From Hyphomonadaceae bacterium (GTDB taxonomy: Bacteria > Pseudomonadota > Alphaproteobacteria > Caulobacterales > Maricaulaceae): a stretch of DNA of 64,000 nt. The DNA is taken from assembly GCA_013001295.1 (NCBI GenBank), contig JABDMW010000024.1:49112-113111 (forward strand). Reading direction: 5' to 3'. The notes beneath the pieces are model-generated. The model had not been told where the DNA came from. It made no database searches and saw only the letters and a list, made by a program, of their open reading frames with translations. The first letter of the stretch is position 1; every line of letters begins with the position of its first letter. This document shows positions 1 through 10,521 of this stretch, piece after piece. Both the position numbers and the translations under genes were made by a program.

Positions 1-1203
1 TCCAAAGTCATTGAAATGGTGCGCGATGAAAAGATGCGCATGAACGGTGAGGAGGTCAAATCCTTCGCAGGTAGCATCATTGATGAAATGATCGGTCTCG
101 GACCTTTAGAGCCACTTCTGGCCGACGAAACAATCAGCGATATCTTGATCAATACTCATGAAAAAGTATTTGTCGAACGCCGTGGTGAATTGGAACAAAC
201 AGACGTTAAATTTGCGGACGAAGACCATTTGCTTCGGATCGTCAACAAGATCGTGGCAGCCGTTGGACGCCGCATTGATGAAAGTCAACCAATGGTCGAT
301 GCGCGCCTTTTGGATGGCAGCCGGGTCAATGTTGCCATTGCGCCGATCGCCGTTGATGGACCGCTGGTTTCAATTCGTAAGTTTTCAAAAAAGCCGTTTA
401 CAATCGACAAATTGGTTGAATTTGAAGCGGTTCCAGACGTTGTTGCCCAGTTCCTTTGGGCAGCATGCAAAGCCCGTGTTACGATTTTGATTTCCGGCGG
501 TACCGGGTCGGGGAAAACGACATTGCTCAACGCGCTCTCCCAATCAATCAATCACAAAGAACGCTTGATTACGATTGAGGATGCAGCGGAACTGCAACTC
601 CAGCAACCTCATGTTGCTCGAATGGAAACCCGCCCGCCAAATATGGAAGGCAATGGGGAAATCCGTCAACGTGAGCTTGTCAAAAACGCCCTGCGGATGC
701 GTCCTGATCGGGTCATCCTGGGTGAGGTGCGCGGTGAAGAAGCATTCGATATGTTGCAAGCTATGAATACCGGCCATGAAGGCAGTTTGGCAACCCTTCA
801 CGCCAATACACCCCGGGATGCAATTACCCGGTTGGAACAGATGGTGGCGATGGGAGACATGAAAATTAGCCCGGAAGCGATTGCAGGTCAGATTGCATCG
901 GCTGTTGGTTTAATTATCCAGGCCCAAAGACTGAGCGACGGTCAGCGTAAAATCACAAGCGTTACAGAAGTGACCGGCATGGAAGGCCGGGTCATTCAGA
1001 TGCAGGAAATCTTCAATTATACGCGCACAGGGACCGGACCGAAAAATGAAGTTGTCGGTGAATTCAGATCTACGGGAATTCGCCCAAGGTGCTTACACGA
1101 AATTATCACACGCGACATCTATGTCGACGAAACAATATTCGAACCGAAAACCTTGCCTGTTGGCAAATTGACGGATGTTCCAATTGCGGACCTGATCCCC
1201 TAG
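1..1203 (+). CDS. cpaF: Tad/Flp pilus assembly ATPase CpaF (5' truncated by window edge)
   Basis: CpaF/TadA is the cytoplasmic hexameric ATPase that powers assembly of Flp/Tad pili. The frame is open from base 1, so the N-terminus lies outside the window and about 400 residues are seen. The Walker A motif GGTGSGKTT is coded at about 496-522, followed by the acidic Walker B region ([14 protein letters not shown]) and the histidine box (ATLHAN), all typical of secretion ATPases of the VirB11/PulE superfamily. It is followed after 3 bases by tadB, then tadC and tadD, the usual tad gene order. Family assignment is firm. Confidence 0.95.
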   Translation, partial: SKVIEMVRDEKMRMNGEEVKSFAGSIIDEMIGLGPLEPLLADETISDILINTHEKVFVERRGELEQTDVKFADEDHLLRIVNKIVAAVGRRIDESQPMVDARLLDGSRVNVAIAPIAVDGPLVSIRKFSKKPFTIDKLVEFEAVPDVVAQFLWAACKARVTILISGGTGSGKTTLLNALSQSINHKERLITIEDAAELQLQQPHVARMETRPPNMEGNGEIRQRELVKNALRMRPDRVILGEVRGEEAFDMLQAMNTGHEGSLATLHANTPRDAITRLEQMVAMGDMKISPEAIAGQIASAVGLIIQAQRLSDGQRKITSVTEVTGMEGRVIQMQEIFNYTRTGTGPKNEVVGEFRSTGIRPRCLHEIITRDIYVDETIFEPKTLPVGKLTDVPIADLIP

Positions 1204-1206
1204 ATC

Positions 1207-2166
1207 ATGAGCGATATCCCCAAAACCCTGATCTACCTTTTGGTCTTTGGTTGTGCATTCATGTTGATGCAGTTGATCATTGGCGCTGGCAAGCAGGGTG
1301 CGCGAAAAGTTAAATGGGCCAATATGCGGATGAAGGTTTTAGCGTCTGCGGATTCGCAATCAGAAGCTTTGAATAAACTGCGTGCGTCGCGAGGTATCAC
1401 CCATAAAAACGGCATAGTCAGGGCAATGAAATGGATTGATTCCATGGTTGTGCATTCCGGTCTGCCGCTTGGCGTTTTTGGTATTTATGTCGCGATTGTT
1501 GGTACCGGGCTTACCCTTGCACTGGTCGCGGCCTTGATCAAACCGTTGGTGATTTATGTTGCACTCGCCTTTGTGATTGGACTGGTTTTGCCAGTCTTTG
1601 TGTTAAAATTTCTGGTGAATATGCGTCGCGCAAAAGCGGTGCGGCAATTACCTGAGGCCCTTGATATTATTGTCCGATCATTGCGGGCAGGGCATCCCGT
1701 GCCGGTCGCTCTTGAATTGGTGGCGCGCGAAATGCCGGATCCCGTCGGATCTGAATTCGGCATTGCCAATGATGAAATCACCTACGGAACGGGTCTGGGT
1801 AAGGCTATGCAAAGGTTGGCCGAGCGCGTTGGCCATGCAGACTATGATCTTTTGGCTGCAACCATACGATTGCAGGAACGGACGGGTGGCAATCTCGGCG
1901 AGCTCTTGCAAACCAATGCACAAATGGTTCGTGACCGTCAAAAAATGCGCCTGAAAATCAAAGCGGCATCCTCCGAAGGTCGCATGTCAGCCATGATTCT
2001 TAATGCTGCACCAATTCTCTTATATGTGGCAATTCAGCTCGTCTCTCCAAGCTTCTACGGCGATGTCGAAGGAAGTCTCTTGGTACGGAACGGATTGATC
2101 GCAATCGTCGTCTGGATGGTCATCGGAAACCTGATCATGCGCAAAATGATCAATTTCAGGATATAG
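1207..2166 (+). CDS. tadB: Tad pilus inner-membrane platform protein TadB
   Basis: A 319-residue membrane protein with a T2SSF (GspF-like) domain in the second half, including the typical LRAGHPVPVALELVARE helix-turn. Hydrophobic segments lie at about residues 5-22, 95-140 and near the C-terminus (270-315). TadB and TadC form the inner-membrane platform on which the CpaF ATPase acts. The ATG starts 3 bases after the cpaF stop and tadC begins 7 bases later, so the genes are almost certainly cotranscribed. TadB rather than TadC is chosen from gene order and from the charged linker before the domain. Confidence 0.92.
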   Translation: MSDIPKTLIYLLVFGCAFMLMQLIIGAGKQGARKVKWANMRMKVLASADSQSEALNKLRASRGITHKNGIVRAMKWIDSMVVHSGLPLGVFGIYVAIVGTGLTLALVAALIKPLVIYVALAFVIGLVLPVFVLKFLVNMRRAKAVRQLPEALDIIVRSLRAGHPVPVALELVAREMPDPVGSEFGIANDEITYGTGLGKAMQRLAERVGHADYDLLAATIRLQERTGGNLGELLQTNAQMVRDRQKMRLKIKAASSEGRMSAMILNAAPILLYVAIQLVSPSFYGDVEGSLLVRNGLIAIVVWMVIGNLIMRKMINFRI

Positions 2167-2173
2167 CCTCGCC

Positions 2174-3097
2174 ATGTTGTCATCTCTTTCACCTGGATTT
2201 ACTTTATTAATGGTCATTTTCTGTTTGGCCATGACTTTTGGTATTCTCATGGTCAGCATTCGCGGCATCCTGAGTAAGCATCAGGTTATGAACCGACGAC
2301 TGGCTGGTCTTCCGGGAAAACCCCTGGAGATCAAACGTAAGTCCCGCAAAAATTTAATCGCGCTGTTTGGCCAACATTTATCATTGCCCGACGCAAAAGA
2401 GATTACCCGTATGCGGTTCGTCTTATCGCAGGCCGGGTTTTATACTGCGCAATCTGTCCCCATTTTCTACGCGGTTCGCGTTTTGTCACTCATTCTGCCA
2501 CAATTCATTTTGATTGCGACATGGTGGTTTTACGCCAAAAGCCTGGAGCCGCAAAAAATCGTGCTCATCGGGAGTGTGCTGATTCTTGCAGGTATGTTTG
2601 GGCCGAGCCTGTTTGTGCAATCGCGCGTCAAAAAAAGACGACAAAACGCCCGGGAAGGGTTCCCGGACATGGTCGACTTGCTCGTATCATGTGTGGAGGC
2701 AGGCCTTGGGTTGGACGCAGCCTTGATGAATGTTTCCAAAGAGATCGGAGATCGTTATCCAGTTCTCAAAGTTAATCTCGATCTTTTAAATCTTGAACTG
2801 ATGGCCGGGCGCAGCCGCCATGAGGCTTTGAAGAATTTCGCCGATCGGTTGGGACTGGAGGAAACCAAGGCTCTGGCTGTCATGCTGAAACAGGCCGAAG
2901 AAATGGGCAGCCCGATCGGGAAGGCACTGCGAATATTTTCAGATGAAATGCGCACGAAAAGAATGTTATTGGCGGAAGAACGCGCGCTTGCTCTTTCTGC
3001 GAAACTCACCGTTCCATTGGTCGTTTTTATTTTTCCAACCATTATGGGCATGTTGATGTTGCCAGCGGCAGTCAAACTTGGTGAAGCGTTCGTATGA
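2174..3097 (+). CDS. tadC: Tad pilus inner-membrane platform protein TadC
   Basis: The second T2SSF-domain platform protein (307 residues). It has an N-terminal membrane segment (about residues 8-28), a pair of hydrophobic segments around 100-150, the conserved FPDMVDLLVSCVEAGLGL stretch around 165-180 and a C-terminal membrane segment. It pairs with TadB in the Tad secretion platform. No clear ribosome binding site precedes the ATG, which suggests coupling to tadB. Its stop codon overlaps the tadD start (ATGA). Confidence 0.92.
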   Translation: MLSSLSPGFTLLMVIFCLAMTFGILMVSIRGILSKHQVMNRRLAGLPGKPLEIKRKSRKNLIALFGQHLSLPDAKEITRMRFVLSQAGFYTAQSVPIFYAVRVLSLILPQFILIATWWFYAKSLEPQKIVLIGSVLILAGMFGPSLFVQSRVKKRRQNAREGFPDMVDLLVSCVEAGLGLDAALMNVSKEIGDRYPVLKVNLDLLNLELMAGRSRHEALKNFADRLGLEETKALAVMLKQAEEMGSPIGKALRIFSDEMRTKRMLLAEERALALSAKLTVPLVVFIFPTIMGMLMLPAAVKLGEAFV

Positions 3098-4041
3098 TCA
3101 GAACCATTGGCATATCATTGTTAGTACTAAGCTTGTGTGCGTGTACGTCAACGAAAACCAAAGACGCCAAGTTCATGGAAAAGGTTGAAGTTCGCGCTGC
3201 AGAAATCGTTGAAAGCGAGTCGTTTGATATCGACGCCGAATTTGAAAAGGCCAGCATCTCTTATTTTATGGGTGACTTTAATAAGGCGCTTCTGATTTAC
3301 GAAAATATATTGAACATTGCCGACGAAGACTATGAGAACTACCACCATGTCATTTTGGGCTATGGCGACAGCGCCTTGGCACTTGCCTCGGTTTCAGGTC
3401 TGCATCGGGTAAAGGCTGAAACCGCCTATAAAACGCTCACCCAATTTGAATATCTTTCTGATGAGCTTTCCAACAAAACACTGGCCGGCCAGGTTCTCCT
3501 GGAAATCGCTTCTGGCAACAGCGATGACATCGAGGTACGTCTGAACGAAGCCCTGGAATTAAATCTACATGATCCACGGTTGTGGAATGCATTGGGTCGG
3601 TTTCATGACGGCGCAGAGGATTGGGTTCTGGCAACCGAAACCTATGTCAAAGCCATGGAAGCGGCAGGCGAAGTTGGCTATACGATCGCGCCAATCGTCA
3701 ACAATATGGGCATGTCATATTTGATGCGCGGGAAAGCCCGGGACGCGCTTAAAAAGTTCGAACAAGCGCTTGCCCTTAACGCTGACATCACAATCTACGA
3801 TAATAACCGCCGTTTGGCACTTGTCTTGACGGGCCGAACCCACATGGCGGTTGACGGTTTGACAGATAAACGCGCTGCCCAAATATACAATGATGCAGGT
3901 TTCGTGCTGGCCGGTCGCGGGCAAAGGCGAAAAGCGCGATCTTATTATAAAAAAGCGATTGAGCTCAGCCCGGTCTATTTCGAAAAAGCCGAACTGAATT
4001 TACTGGCGCTTGCCAACGACACCGAGCAAGCGGGGACTTAA
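3094..4041 (+). CDS. tadD: Tad locus TPR lipoprotein (TadD-like)
   Basis: A 315-residue protein with a lipoprotein signal peptide; the hydrophobic stretch ends in LCAC, with Cys17 the likely lipidated residue (Cys15 is an alternative). The rest is helical with tetratricopeptide repeats, clearest at about 155-235 (for example [20 protein letters not shown]) and 268-305 ([19 protein letters not shown]). TadD-type TPR lipoproteins act as assembly or pilotin factors for the outer-membrane part of the Tad machine. Start overlaps the tadC stop by 4 bases. Its stop overlaps the stop of rpe on the other strand within a shared TTAA. Confidence 0.85.
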   Translation: MIRTIGISLLVLSLCACTSTKTKDAKFMEKVEVRAAEIVESESFDIDAEFEKASISYFMGDFNKALLIYENILNIADEDYENYHHVILGYGDSALALASVSGLHRVKAETAYKTLTQFEYLSDELSNKTLAGQVLLEIASGNSDDIEVRLNEALELNLHDPRLWNALGRFHDGAEDWVLATETYVKAMEAAGEVGYTIAPIVNNMGMSYLMRGKARDALKKFEQALALNADITIYDNNRRLALVLTGRTHMAVDGLTDKRAAQIYNDAGFVLAGRGQRRKARSYYKKAIELSPVYFEKAELNLLALANDTEQAGT

Positions 4042-4709
4042 CTGGTTGCGGCTGTCCTGAGGGCAGCAATATTGGCGGCATAGACACTTTCCTCTTGGGC
4101 GCCTTTGCCAAAAATTGCAGATCCCGCAACCAAAGCATCGGCACCAGCGCCGGCAATCATTTTGGCATTCTCAGGTGTGACGCCGCCGTCTACTTCGATT
4201 AAAATATCACGTCCGGCAATCATTTTCTTAATCCGTCCGATTTTTGGCAGTTGCGAGGTGAGGAAGCTTTGTCCGCCAAACCCGGGATTGACGCTCATCA
4301 CCAAAATCAAATCGATGCGGTCGAGCACATACTCCAGACATGTTTCCGGCGTTGAGGGATTTAGAGCGACACCGGCCTTACATCCCAGATCGCGAATAAC
4401 TTGAAGTGAGCGATCCAAATGCGGCCCCGCCTCCGGGTGGATGGAAATATAGTCTGCGCCTGCGTCAGCAAAGTCTTTCAAATAAGGATCGGCTGGTTCG
4501 ATCATCAAATGCACATCCATGACGGTTTTGATGTGGGGGCGGATGGCTTTGCAGACGCCTGGCCCAATTGTCAGATTGGGGACGTAATGACCGTCCATAA
4601 CGTCCACATGTACCCAATCACAGCCTGCGCTTTCTATGGCTTTAATTTCACGGCCCAACTGCGCGAAGTCGGCGGACAGGATGGAGGGCGAAATAATGAT
4701 GTCAGACAT
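4038..4709 (-). CDS. rpe: Ribulose-phosphate 3-epimerase
   Basis: Interconverts D-ribulose 5-phosphate and D-xylulose 5-phosphate in the pentose phosphate pathway and Calvin cycle. The 223-residue TIM barrel is of usual length. Signature residues are visible: [11 protein letters not shown] at the N-terminus, [17 protein letters not shown] with metal-binding His and Asp, [10 protein letters not shown], and [10 protein letters not shown] near the C-terminus. It lies 20 bases downstream of fbp in the same direction, and both act in sugar-phosphate metabolism, so an fbp-rpe operon is likely. Confidence 0.97.
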   Translation of the reverse strand: MSDIIISPSILSADFAQLGREIKAIESAGCDWVHVDVMDGHYVPNLTIGPGVCKAIRPHIKTVMDVHLMIEPADPYLKDFADAGADYISIHPEAGPHLDRSLQVIRDLGCKAGVALNPSTPETCLEYVLDRIDLILVMSVNPGFGGQSFLTSQLPKIGRIKKMIAGRDILIEVDGGVTPENAKMIAGAGADALVAGSAIFGKGAQEESVYAANIAALRTAATS

Positions 4710-4729
4710 ACGAATCTCTATGCGAATCT

Positions 4730-5713
4730 TTAAACGGCATTGATATGGTATTCCCCGACCTGCTCGACCATGTCAACTGAGCCAAATACGAAGGGGACAC
4801 GTTCGTGCAGGCTATCTTGTTTGATATCCAAAATGCGGTCGGTTCCGTTGCTGGCTTTACCACCGGCCTGTTCAATAACGAAGGCGACCGGGTGCGCTTC
4901 ATACAGAATGCGCAATCGTCCCGCCTCATAGCCCTTGCGGTCATCCGCAGGATACATAAATAAACCGCCGCGCATCAAGATACGATTGGCATCTGCGACC
5001 AGCGATCCGACCCAGCGCATGCCTTGTTTCTTGCCCATCGGGCCATCGGCTCCTTTCATCGCGTCTTCAATATAGGCGCGCACGGGCGGGTGCCAGTGAT
5101 TGAAATTGGAAGCATTAATAGCAAATTCGTGGGCGCTTTCGGAAATGCGCATCGCCGGGACGGCCAGTTTGAATTTTCCCGACATCCAATCCAGGATGTA
5201 AAGCTCGGTCCCATCGCCCGTCGTAATCACCAAACTGGTCTGCGGGCCATAGACGAAAAACCCACCGGCCACTTGTTCCGACCCTTTTCTCAGGAACGAC
5301 GCTTCCGGATCGTTTTCTACCGCCGGAAAAATGGCGAAAATCGTTCCGATCGATACATTGGTGTCAATATTCGATGATCCGTCCAAAGGGTCGCTGGCCA
5401 CAGCCAGAGGGAGGCCGTGCTCTAAAGTAATAATATCGTCGCGTTCTTCGGAAGCATAGTAGGCGACCGGGACGGTTTTTAAGGCGGCTGTGATGATTTC
5501 ATCTGAGCGCACATCCAAGGCCTTTTGGCTGTCTCCATCGGAATTCTCAGTTCCTGCCACATCCCCAAAGGCGGCTTCAAGCGGACCTTTGGCGCATATT
5601 TTTGCGATATCCCTGGCGCTCTCGCACAGGGCATTGACCGTGTCTAACACCGCGGTTCGGATTTCCACCTCTTCGATATTCTTGGCCAGTTTTGTTGAAA
5701 AATCGATATTCAT
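4730..5713 (-). CDS. fbp: Fructose-1,6-bisphosphatase, class I
   Basis: Hydrolyses fructose 1,6-bisphosphate to fructose 6-phosphate in gluconeogenesis. The class I metal-binding signature [19 protein letters not shown] is present, and the length (327 residues) fits. The frame is open to 5743, but the ATG at 5713 is preceded by AGAAAGAGA at good spacing while the upstream ATG has no ribosome binding site, so I place the start at 5713. It is followed by rpe. Confidence 0.95.
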   Translation of the reverse strand: MNIDFSTKLAKNIEEVEIRTAVLDTVNALCESARDIAKICAKGPLEAAFGDVAGTENSDGDSQKALDVRSDEIITAALKTVPVAYYASEERDDIITLEHGLPLAVASDPLDGSSNIDTNVSIGTIFAIFPAVENDPEASFLRKGSEQVAGGFFVYGPQTSLVITTGDGTELYILDWMSGKFKLAVPAMRISESAHEFAINASNFNHWHPPVRAYIEDAMKGADGPMGKKQGMRWVGSLVADANRILMRGGLFMYPADDRKGYEAGRLRILYEAHPVAFVIEQAGGKASNGTDRILDIKQDSLHERVPFVFGSVDMVEQVGEYHINAV

Positions 5714-5803
5714 AAAATCTCTTTCTGATTCTGTGTTCTTCATCTAGCGCAAAAGTGCTTGGATGTGTATTGAATAATCCGGTCCGGGGCGAAAGATAGA
5801 TTT

Positions 5804-6346
5804 ATGGAAGACATACCCACAGCTGATAAAAAACAAGTATCGGAGAATATCGCGCATTACACCTATATGGACAGCCCGATCGGGTTGCTTTTATTGGCGG
5901 GGTGCAAGAATGCATTGCGCATGGTCAGTTTTCCAAAAGGTTCGCAAATCAAGAAACCGCATCCGGACTGGATCGCTGACGCTGAATTATTCGGGGCGGC
6001 CAAGCGTGAACTTGATGAATACTTCGCGGGCACCCGCACCCACTTTACGGTTCCAATGATTTTGGACGGCACCGATTTCCAAAAACAGGTCTGGCAGGCC
6101 TTAATCGACGTAGAGTACGGGCATCTCGCCACCTATGGCGATATCGCCAAATCGCTTGGCAAGCCCGGCGCGGCGCGCGCCGTTGGTGGGGCCAACAATG
6201 CCAATCCCATCCCGATCATTGTGCCGTGTCACCGCATTATCGGCTCCGACCAATCTCTCACCGGGTTTGGCGGCGGCCTCCCGACCAAGCAATACCTTCT
6301 CGACCATGAAGCGAAGTATGCGGTGATTGAGGGACGGCTGATTTAA
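5804..6346 (+). CDS. ogt: Methylated-DNA--[protein]-cysteine S-methyltransferase
   Basis: Suicide DNA repair protein that transfers alkyl groups from O6-alkylguanine to its own cysteine. The active-site motif PCHRII is clear, with the preceding helix-turn-helix region (ATYGDIAKSLGKPGAARAVG) and the downstream GFGGGLPTKQYLLDHE. The 180 residues correspond to the Ogt/MGMT form without an Ada regulatory domain. It is divergent from fbp and convergent with the DHFR-like gene, one base apart. Confidence 0.95.
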   Translation: MEDIPTADKKQVSENIAHYTYMDSPIGLLLLAGCKNALRMVSFPKGSQIKKPHPDWIADAELFGAAKRELDEYFAGTRTHFTVPMILDGTDFQKQVWQALIDVEYGHLATYGDIAKSLGKPGAARAVGGANNANPIPIIVPCHRIIGSDQSLTGFGGGLPTKQYLLDHEAKYAVIEGRLI

Positions 6347-6347
6347 G

Positions 6348-6887
6348 TCATTCAACCCGTTTTCGATAGTCGAGCAGAACCACACCGCTTTGATAAGGCT
6401 TGGACCTCACCAGTTCGAAATTCGTCGTGTCGACATTCGAATTTGAAAATAGCGGCAGCCCGCTTCCGAATAACACAGGGTTTAGCTTCAGTTTTAAAGT
6501 GTCTATTTTTCCAAGCGACAACAGCCAACCGGCAAAAACCGATCCGCCGCACAAATAGATATCCGACCCGTCAGTTTTTTGAATTTCCTCGATAGTTTCC
6601 AACCAATGATCGCGAACAAGATGAACGCCGTCTTGCGGCACAACATCGATCGATTTTGAAAATATCCAGTGCTTCATATGCAGATAGGCCCGGTGCCCGG
6701 GTTCCAACCCGAACGCATAGCCAAATTCATAGGTCTTTCGGCCCATGATTACCGTGTCATAGTCCTCTAAGGCCTTCATGTAATCGTCGACATGATCGCC
6801 TTCTGCCGGAAAACCGCCAATGGACCCATCGGTGTGGGCGATAAACCCATCAAGCGTGACGGCGACATGATAACAAACTTTTCTCAT
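6348..6887 (-). CDS. Dihydrofolate reductase family protein (RibD C-terminal domain)
   Basis: A 179-residue reductase-fold protein of the RibD_C/DHFR-like family. The N-terminus KVCYHVAVTLDGFIA and the central YDTVIMGRKTYEFG and DIYLCGGSVFAGWLL strings carry the NADPH-binding pattern. The family contains many uncharacterised NADPH-dependent reductases, so the substrate cannot be read. The frame extends upstream to 6941, but that part lies inside the hppA terminator; the ATG at 6887 sits just after the terminator U-run and is the reasonable start. Confidence 0.82.
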   Translation of the reverse strand: MRKVCYHVAVTLDGFIAHTDGSIGGFPAEGDHVDDYMKALEDYDTVIMGRKTYEFGYAFGLEPGHRAYLHMKHWIFSKSIDVVPQDGVHLVRDHWLETIEEIQKTDGSDIYLCGGSVFAGWLLSLGKIDTLKLKLNPVLFGSGLPLFSNSNVDTTNFELVRSKPYQSGVVLLDYRKRVE

Positions 6888-6902
6888 GCGTATGTGTATC
6901 AC

Positions 6903-6937
6903 AAAAAAACCGGCCCCCTCAATCAAGAGAGGGCCGG
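6903..6937 (-). terminator. Intrinsic terminator of hppA
   Basis: On the reverse strand an 11-bp GC-rich hairpin (arms 6927-6937 and 6910-6920, one mismatch, 6-base loop) is followed directly by seven T residues (complement of 6903-6909). It lies 26 bases after the hppA stop codon and just before the start of the DHFR-like gene. Confidence 0.9.
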
Positions 6938-6962
6938 GCAATCGGTTTAAAATTTGGCTGGG

Positions 6963-9053
6963 TTAGTGAGCCAGGATCGCCAGCATCAGCAATGCGATGA
7001 TATTTGTAATCTTGATCATCGGATTGACCGCTGGACCAGCTGTATCCTTGTACGGGTCACCAACAGTGTCACCGGTCACGGAAGCTTTATGGGCTTCTGA
7101 ACCTTTACCACCGTGATTACCATCTTCGATATATTTCTTGGCATTGTCCCAAGCACCACCGCCGGCTGTCATCGACAGGGCAACGAACAGGCCGGTCACA
7201 ATCACACCCAAGAGCATCGCGCCAAGTGCGGCCAATGCCTGTTCCATGCCTGCCATGGTTTTGACAGCGAAGAACAGAACGATCGGAGCCAGGATTGGCA
7301 AGAGCGATGGCTTGATCATCTCTTTGATGGCTGCGCCGGTCAGAAGATCAACCGCCTTGGCATAGTCCGGGCGAGATGTGCCTTTCATGATACCAGGATC
7401 AGCTTTGAACTGACGGCGAACTTCTTCAACAATTGCACCCGCAGCACGACCGACTGATTGCATGGCCCACGCACCAAACAGGTATGGCAAGAGACCACCA
7501 ATAAACAGGCCGACAATCACATAAGGATTGGTCAGCGAGAAGTCAGCCACAAGACCTGTCAGCGCATTGTCCGGCTGTGCCGAGAAATACTCGATGTCTT
7601 TGTAATAGGCTGCGAAGAGAACGAGAGCACCGAGACCCGCAGAGCCAATAGCATAGCCTTTGGTCACCGCTTTGGTCGTATTGCCCACCGCATCAAGTGC
7701 ATCTGTTGTCTTGCGAACTTCTGGCTCGAGTTCGGCCATTTCCGCAATACCACCCGCATTGTCGGTCACAGGACCGAAAGCGTCGAGCGCAACGATCATA
7801 CCGGCAACGCCGAGCATAGCCGTAACCGCGATCGCAATACCGTAAAGTCCGGCCAGCGAAAATGTTGTGATAATACCGAAGACAATGATCAGAACCGGAA
7901 TGGCTGTTGCTTCCATAGAGACCGCTAGGCCCTGGATAACATTGGTCCCGTGTCCGGATTCAGACGCAGCGGCTACAGACTTAACCGGGCGGAAACTTAC
8001 GCCCGTATAGTATTCTGTGACCACAACAATTGCGCCGGTAATGATCAGACCAATAACGGAACAAATAAACAAGTCCTGTCCTGAGAAAGCCGTGCCTGCG
8101 ATGTCGCCAAAGCCGAGCATATAGTGTGTCACACCGGCGATTGCTGCTGCGGATAAAACACCTGTTGCAATCAAGCCTTTATACAGCGCGCCCATGACGT
8201 TGGTTGAGCCTTTGCCCAAACGAACGAAATAGGTTCCGATAATAGACGTGACGATACACGCGGCTGCGATCCCCATTGGATACAAGGCCAGAGACCCGAC
8301 CGTACCAAATAGAATTGAACCCAAAACCATAGTCGCGGCGATTGTCACCACATAGGTTTCAAACAAATCAGCGGCCATACCAGCACAGTCCCCAACATTA
8401 TCACCAACATTATCAGCAATTGTTGCCGGGTTGCGGGGATCATCTTCCGGGATACCCGCTTCGACTTTACCGACCAAATCGCCGCCAACGTCCGCACCTT
8501 TAGTAAAGATGCCGCCGCCGAGACGGGCAAATACGGAAATCAAAGAAGCACCGAGAGACAGTGATACGAGACCGTCAATAACGCCGCGTTCGTCTGCACC
8601 CATTGGACCGGTCAACATCATGTAATAAACGGACAGACCAAGCAGCGCCAGACCGGCGACTAGCATGCCTGTGATGGCGCCGGCTTTAAAGGCAATATCA
8701 AGACCAGCGCCTAAGCTTTTGCGTGAGGCTTCGGTTGTCCGGACATTGGCCTGAACAGACACCAACATGCCGACATAGCCTGCAAGACCTGACAGAACAG
8801 CGCCGATGACAAAGCCAACAGGCGCGATGGCGTTTTTAAACAGAACAAACAATAAAATGGCGACCACAACACCGACAACGGCGATGGTCTTATATTGTTT
8901 GGCGAGATAGGCTTTCGCGCCTTCCTGAATCGCACCCGCGATTTCATTCATGCGTTCATTGCCGGTTGAGGCTTTCATAAGCCCCGCACGGGTAACTATC
9001 CCGTAAAGTACCGCGAGCAGGCCTGCCCCGATAATTAGATAAAGAGTATTCAC
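6963..9053 (-). CDS. hppA: Membrane-bound proton-translocating pyrophosphatase, K+-independent type
   Basis: Couples pyrophosphate hydrolysis to proton pumping across the inner membrane. The 696-residue, multi-spanning protein has the [11 protein letters not shown] and DNVGDNVGD substrate and metal signatures and the C-terminal KAADTAGPAV-like block ([16 protein letters not shown]). The subtype motif reads [10 protein letters not shown]: Lys and Thr at the two positions that are Ala in K+-dependent enzymes, so it should be K+-independent. The start is GTG at 9053 with GGGAGAG upstream. A soluble pyrophosphatase gene lies directly upstream and a strong terminator follows. Confidence 0.96.
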   Translation of the reverse strand: MNTLYLIIGAGLLAVLYGIVTRAGLMKASTGNERMNEIAGAIQEGAKAYLAKQYKTIAVVGVVVAILLFVLFKNAIAPVGFVIGAVLSGLAGYVGMLVSVQANVRTTEASRKSLGAGLDIAFKAGAITGMLVAGLALLGLSVYYMMLTGPMGADERGVIDGLVSLSLGASLISVFARLGGGIFTKGADVGGDLVGKVEAGIPEDDPRNPATIADNVGDNVGDCAGMAADLFETYVVTIAATMVLGSILFGTVGSLALYPMGIAAACIVTSIIGTYFVRLGKGSTNVMGALYKGLIATGVLSAAAIAGVTHYMLGFGDIAGTAFSGQDLFICSVIGLIITGAIVVVTEYYTGVSFRPVKSVAAASESGHGTNVIQGLAVSMEATAIPVLIIVFGIITTFSLAGLYGIAIAVTAMLGVAGMIVALDAFGPVTDNAGGIAEMAELEPEVRKTTDALDAVGNTTKAVTKGYAIGSAGLGALVLFAAYYKDIEYFSAQPDNALTGLVADFSLTNPYVIVGLFIGGLLPYLFGAWAMQSVGRAAGAIVEEVRRQFKADPGIMKGTSRPDYAKAVDLLTGAAIKEMIKPSLLPILAPIVLFFAVKTMAGMEQALAALGAMLLGVIVTGLFVALSMTAGGGAWDNAKKYIEDGNHGGKGSEAHKASVTGDTVGDPYKDTAGPAVNPMIKITNIIALLMLAILAH

Positions 9054-9110
9054 TTGATCTCTCCCTCATTATTAGACGCTCTTTGATGAGTGTCCGTTGA
9101 TTAAATGAAG

Positions 9111-9190
9111 TTGGCCGTGCTTGATCCGCACGCTTCCCCTCGCGATTAGTGAGATTGGCCGTATTTTCGAAAAATACGCTTCCCCTCGCG
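9111..9190 (-). repeat. Two tandem hairpin units in the hppA leader
   Basis: Units at 9111-9144 and 9155-9190 share the flanks TTGGCCGT and ACGCTTCCCCTCGCG on the forward strand. Between the flanks each has a different self-complementary core: CGTGC with GCACG in one, CGTATTTT with AAAATACG in the other. The stem is thus kept while its sequence changes. They lie between ppa and hppA, so on the reverse strand they would be in the hppA 5' leader. No known riboswitch or leader family is recognised. Confidence 0.7.
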
Positions 9191-9266
9191 TGATGGGGGG
9201 CAAAGTAACGTCATTCCGCGAGGAATCAAGGGAGAATTAAGGAAAGATAAAGGGTGAAAAAATGGC

Positions 9267-9791
9267 CTATTTTGCGGCTTTGACCCCGGCTCTGATCAAG
9301 GCTTCGGCCTTTTCTTTGCCTTCCCAACCCAGGACTTTGACCCATTTATTGTCTTCAAGGTCTTTATAATGGTCAAAGAAATGCGAGATCCGCTTGAGCA
9401 TGATTTCCGGCATATCCGTGTGGGTTTCAACTTTGTCATAGAAACGGGTGAGGCTATGATGGGGGACGGCGAGGATTTTCTCATCAATCCCGGCTTCATC
9501 TTCCATCATCAACACGCCGATCGGACGGGCCCGAACGACCGCACCCGGCACCAAAGCCCGATTGCCATAGACCAAAACATCTGTCGGGTCCCCGTCGTCG
9601 GACAAAGTGTGGGGGATGAAGCCATAATTACATGGATAGCGCATGGATGTGTACAGGAAACGATCAACAAACATGGCACCAGAGGCCTTGTCCATTTCGT
9701 ATTTGATCGGTTCACCGCCCAAAGGCACTTCAATAATCACATTGATATCGGTGGGCGGGTTTTCACCCGCTGGGATTTTTGACATATCCAT
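9267..9791 (-). CDS. ppa: Inorganic pyrophosphatase, soluble (family I)
   Basis: Cytoplasmic Mg2+-dependent hydrolysis of pyrophosphate to phosphate. The family I signature [10 protein letters not shown] is present, with [21 protein letters not shown] downstream, and the 174 residues match bacterial hexameric enzymes. ATG at 9791 is preceded by AAAGGG at 7 bases. The gene sits immediately upstream of the membrane pyrophosphatase hppA, in the same direction, separated by about 210 bases that hold the paired hairpins. Confidence 0.96.
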   Translation of the reverse strand: MDMSKIPAGENPPTDINVIIEVPLGGEPIKYEMDKASGAMFVDRFLYTSMRYPCNYGFIPHTLSDDGDPTDVLVYGNRALVPGAVVRARPIGVLMMEDEAGIDEKILAVPHHSLTRFYDKVETHTDMPEIMLKRISHFFDHYKDLEDNKWVKVLGWEGKEKAEALIRAGVKAAK

Positions 9792-9880
9792 GGTTTGGCC
9801 CTTTCAAATTTCGCCACATACCTAGCGGAATTGGGGTTTAGATCAACCGTCTTTATCACATATTCAATGCGACGTATTGT

Positions 9881-10504
9881 TTAATGTCCGCCTGCAAGTA
9901 TGATGGCTGCGCCACCGGCGATGATCATGACACTGCCGACGATCAGATTGAATATTCGGGCTGCACGCGGCGAGGTCAGTTTTGCGCGGATGAAACGGCC
10001 AAAGCCCGCATAAATGGCCAAGCCATTGAGCTCTAAAATCGTCAATGTCGTGATCATGATCAGAAATTGCGGCGGGATTGAGCGGCTTGTGTCAAAGAAT
10101 GTCGGGAGAATGCCGGCGAAGGTAACCAATGCCAAAGGGTTTGAGCTTTGAAGCGCTAAGCCCTTAAAATAGAGTTTGCGCCTTGGCGGTACATCTTGAT
10201 CGATTTTCGTCATCCGGTCGGTTGGACCGAAAATGGTTGAGAGGCCGAGCCAAAGAATAATAGTAAAGCCAACGATCCGTAGACCTGTGAAAGCTTGCGG
10301 GTAGGTGGCGGCCAGTGCGGCCGCGCCGCTGGCCGCCAGGATCAGCCAAAAGACATTGGACGAGGCAACTCCAAGCGCTGCCATCATGGCAGGCTTAAAC
10401 CCGTAGCGGAATGAGGAAGCGAGGACCAACAAAACGGCCGGTCCGGGCGTTAATCCGCCGACAAAGAACAGCGCGACGAGGGCCAGCCAAAGCTCAAACG
10501 CCAT
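9881..10504 (-). CDS. LysE family translocator (amino acid exporter)
   Basis: A 207-residue inner-membrane protein with about six hydrophobic segments and the RhtB/LysE N-terminal signature (FFVGGLTPGPAVLLVLASS). Family members export amino acids or related small molecules. It lies 17 bases downstream of argG in the same direction, so a role in exporting an amino acid such as arginine is possible, but this rests on context only. Confidence 0.85.
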   Translation of the reverse strand: MAFELWLALVALFFVGGLTPGPAVLLVLASSFRYGFKPAMMAALGVASSNVFWLILAASGAAALAATYPQAFTGLRIVGFTIILWLGLSTIFGPTDRMTKIDQDVPPRRKLYFKGLALQSSNPLALVTFAGILPTFFDTSRSIPPQFLIMITTLTILELNGLAIYAGFGRFIRAKLTSPRAARIFNLIVGSVMIIAGGAAIILAGGH

Positions 10505-10521
10505 AGGGTAGGTCTTTCGAC

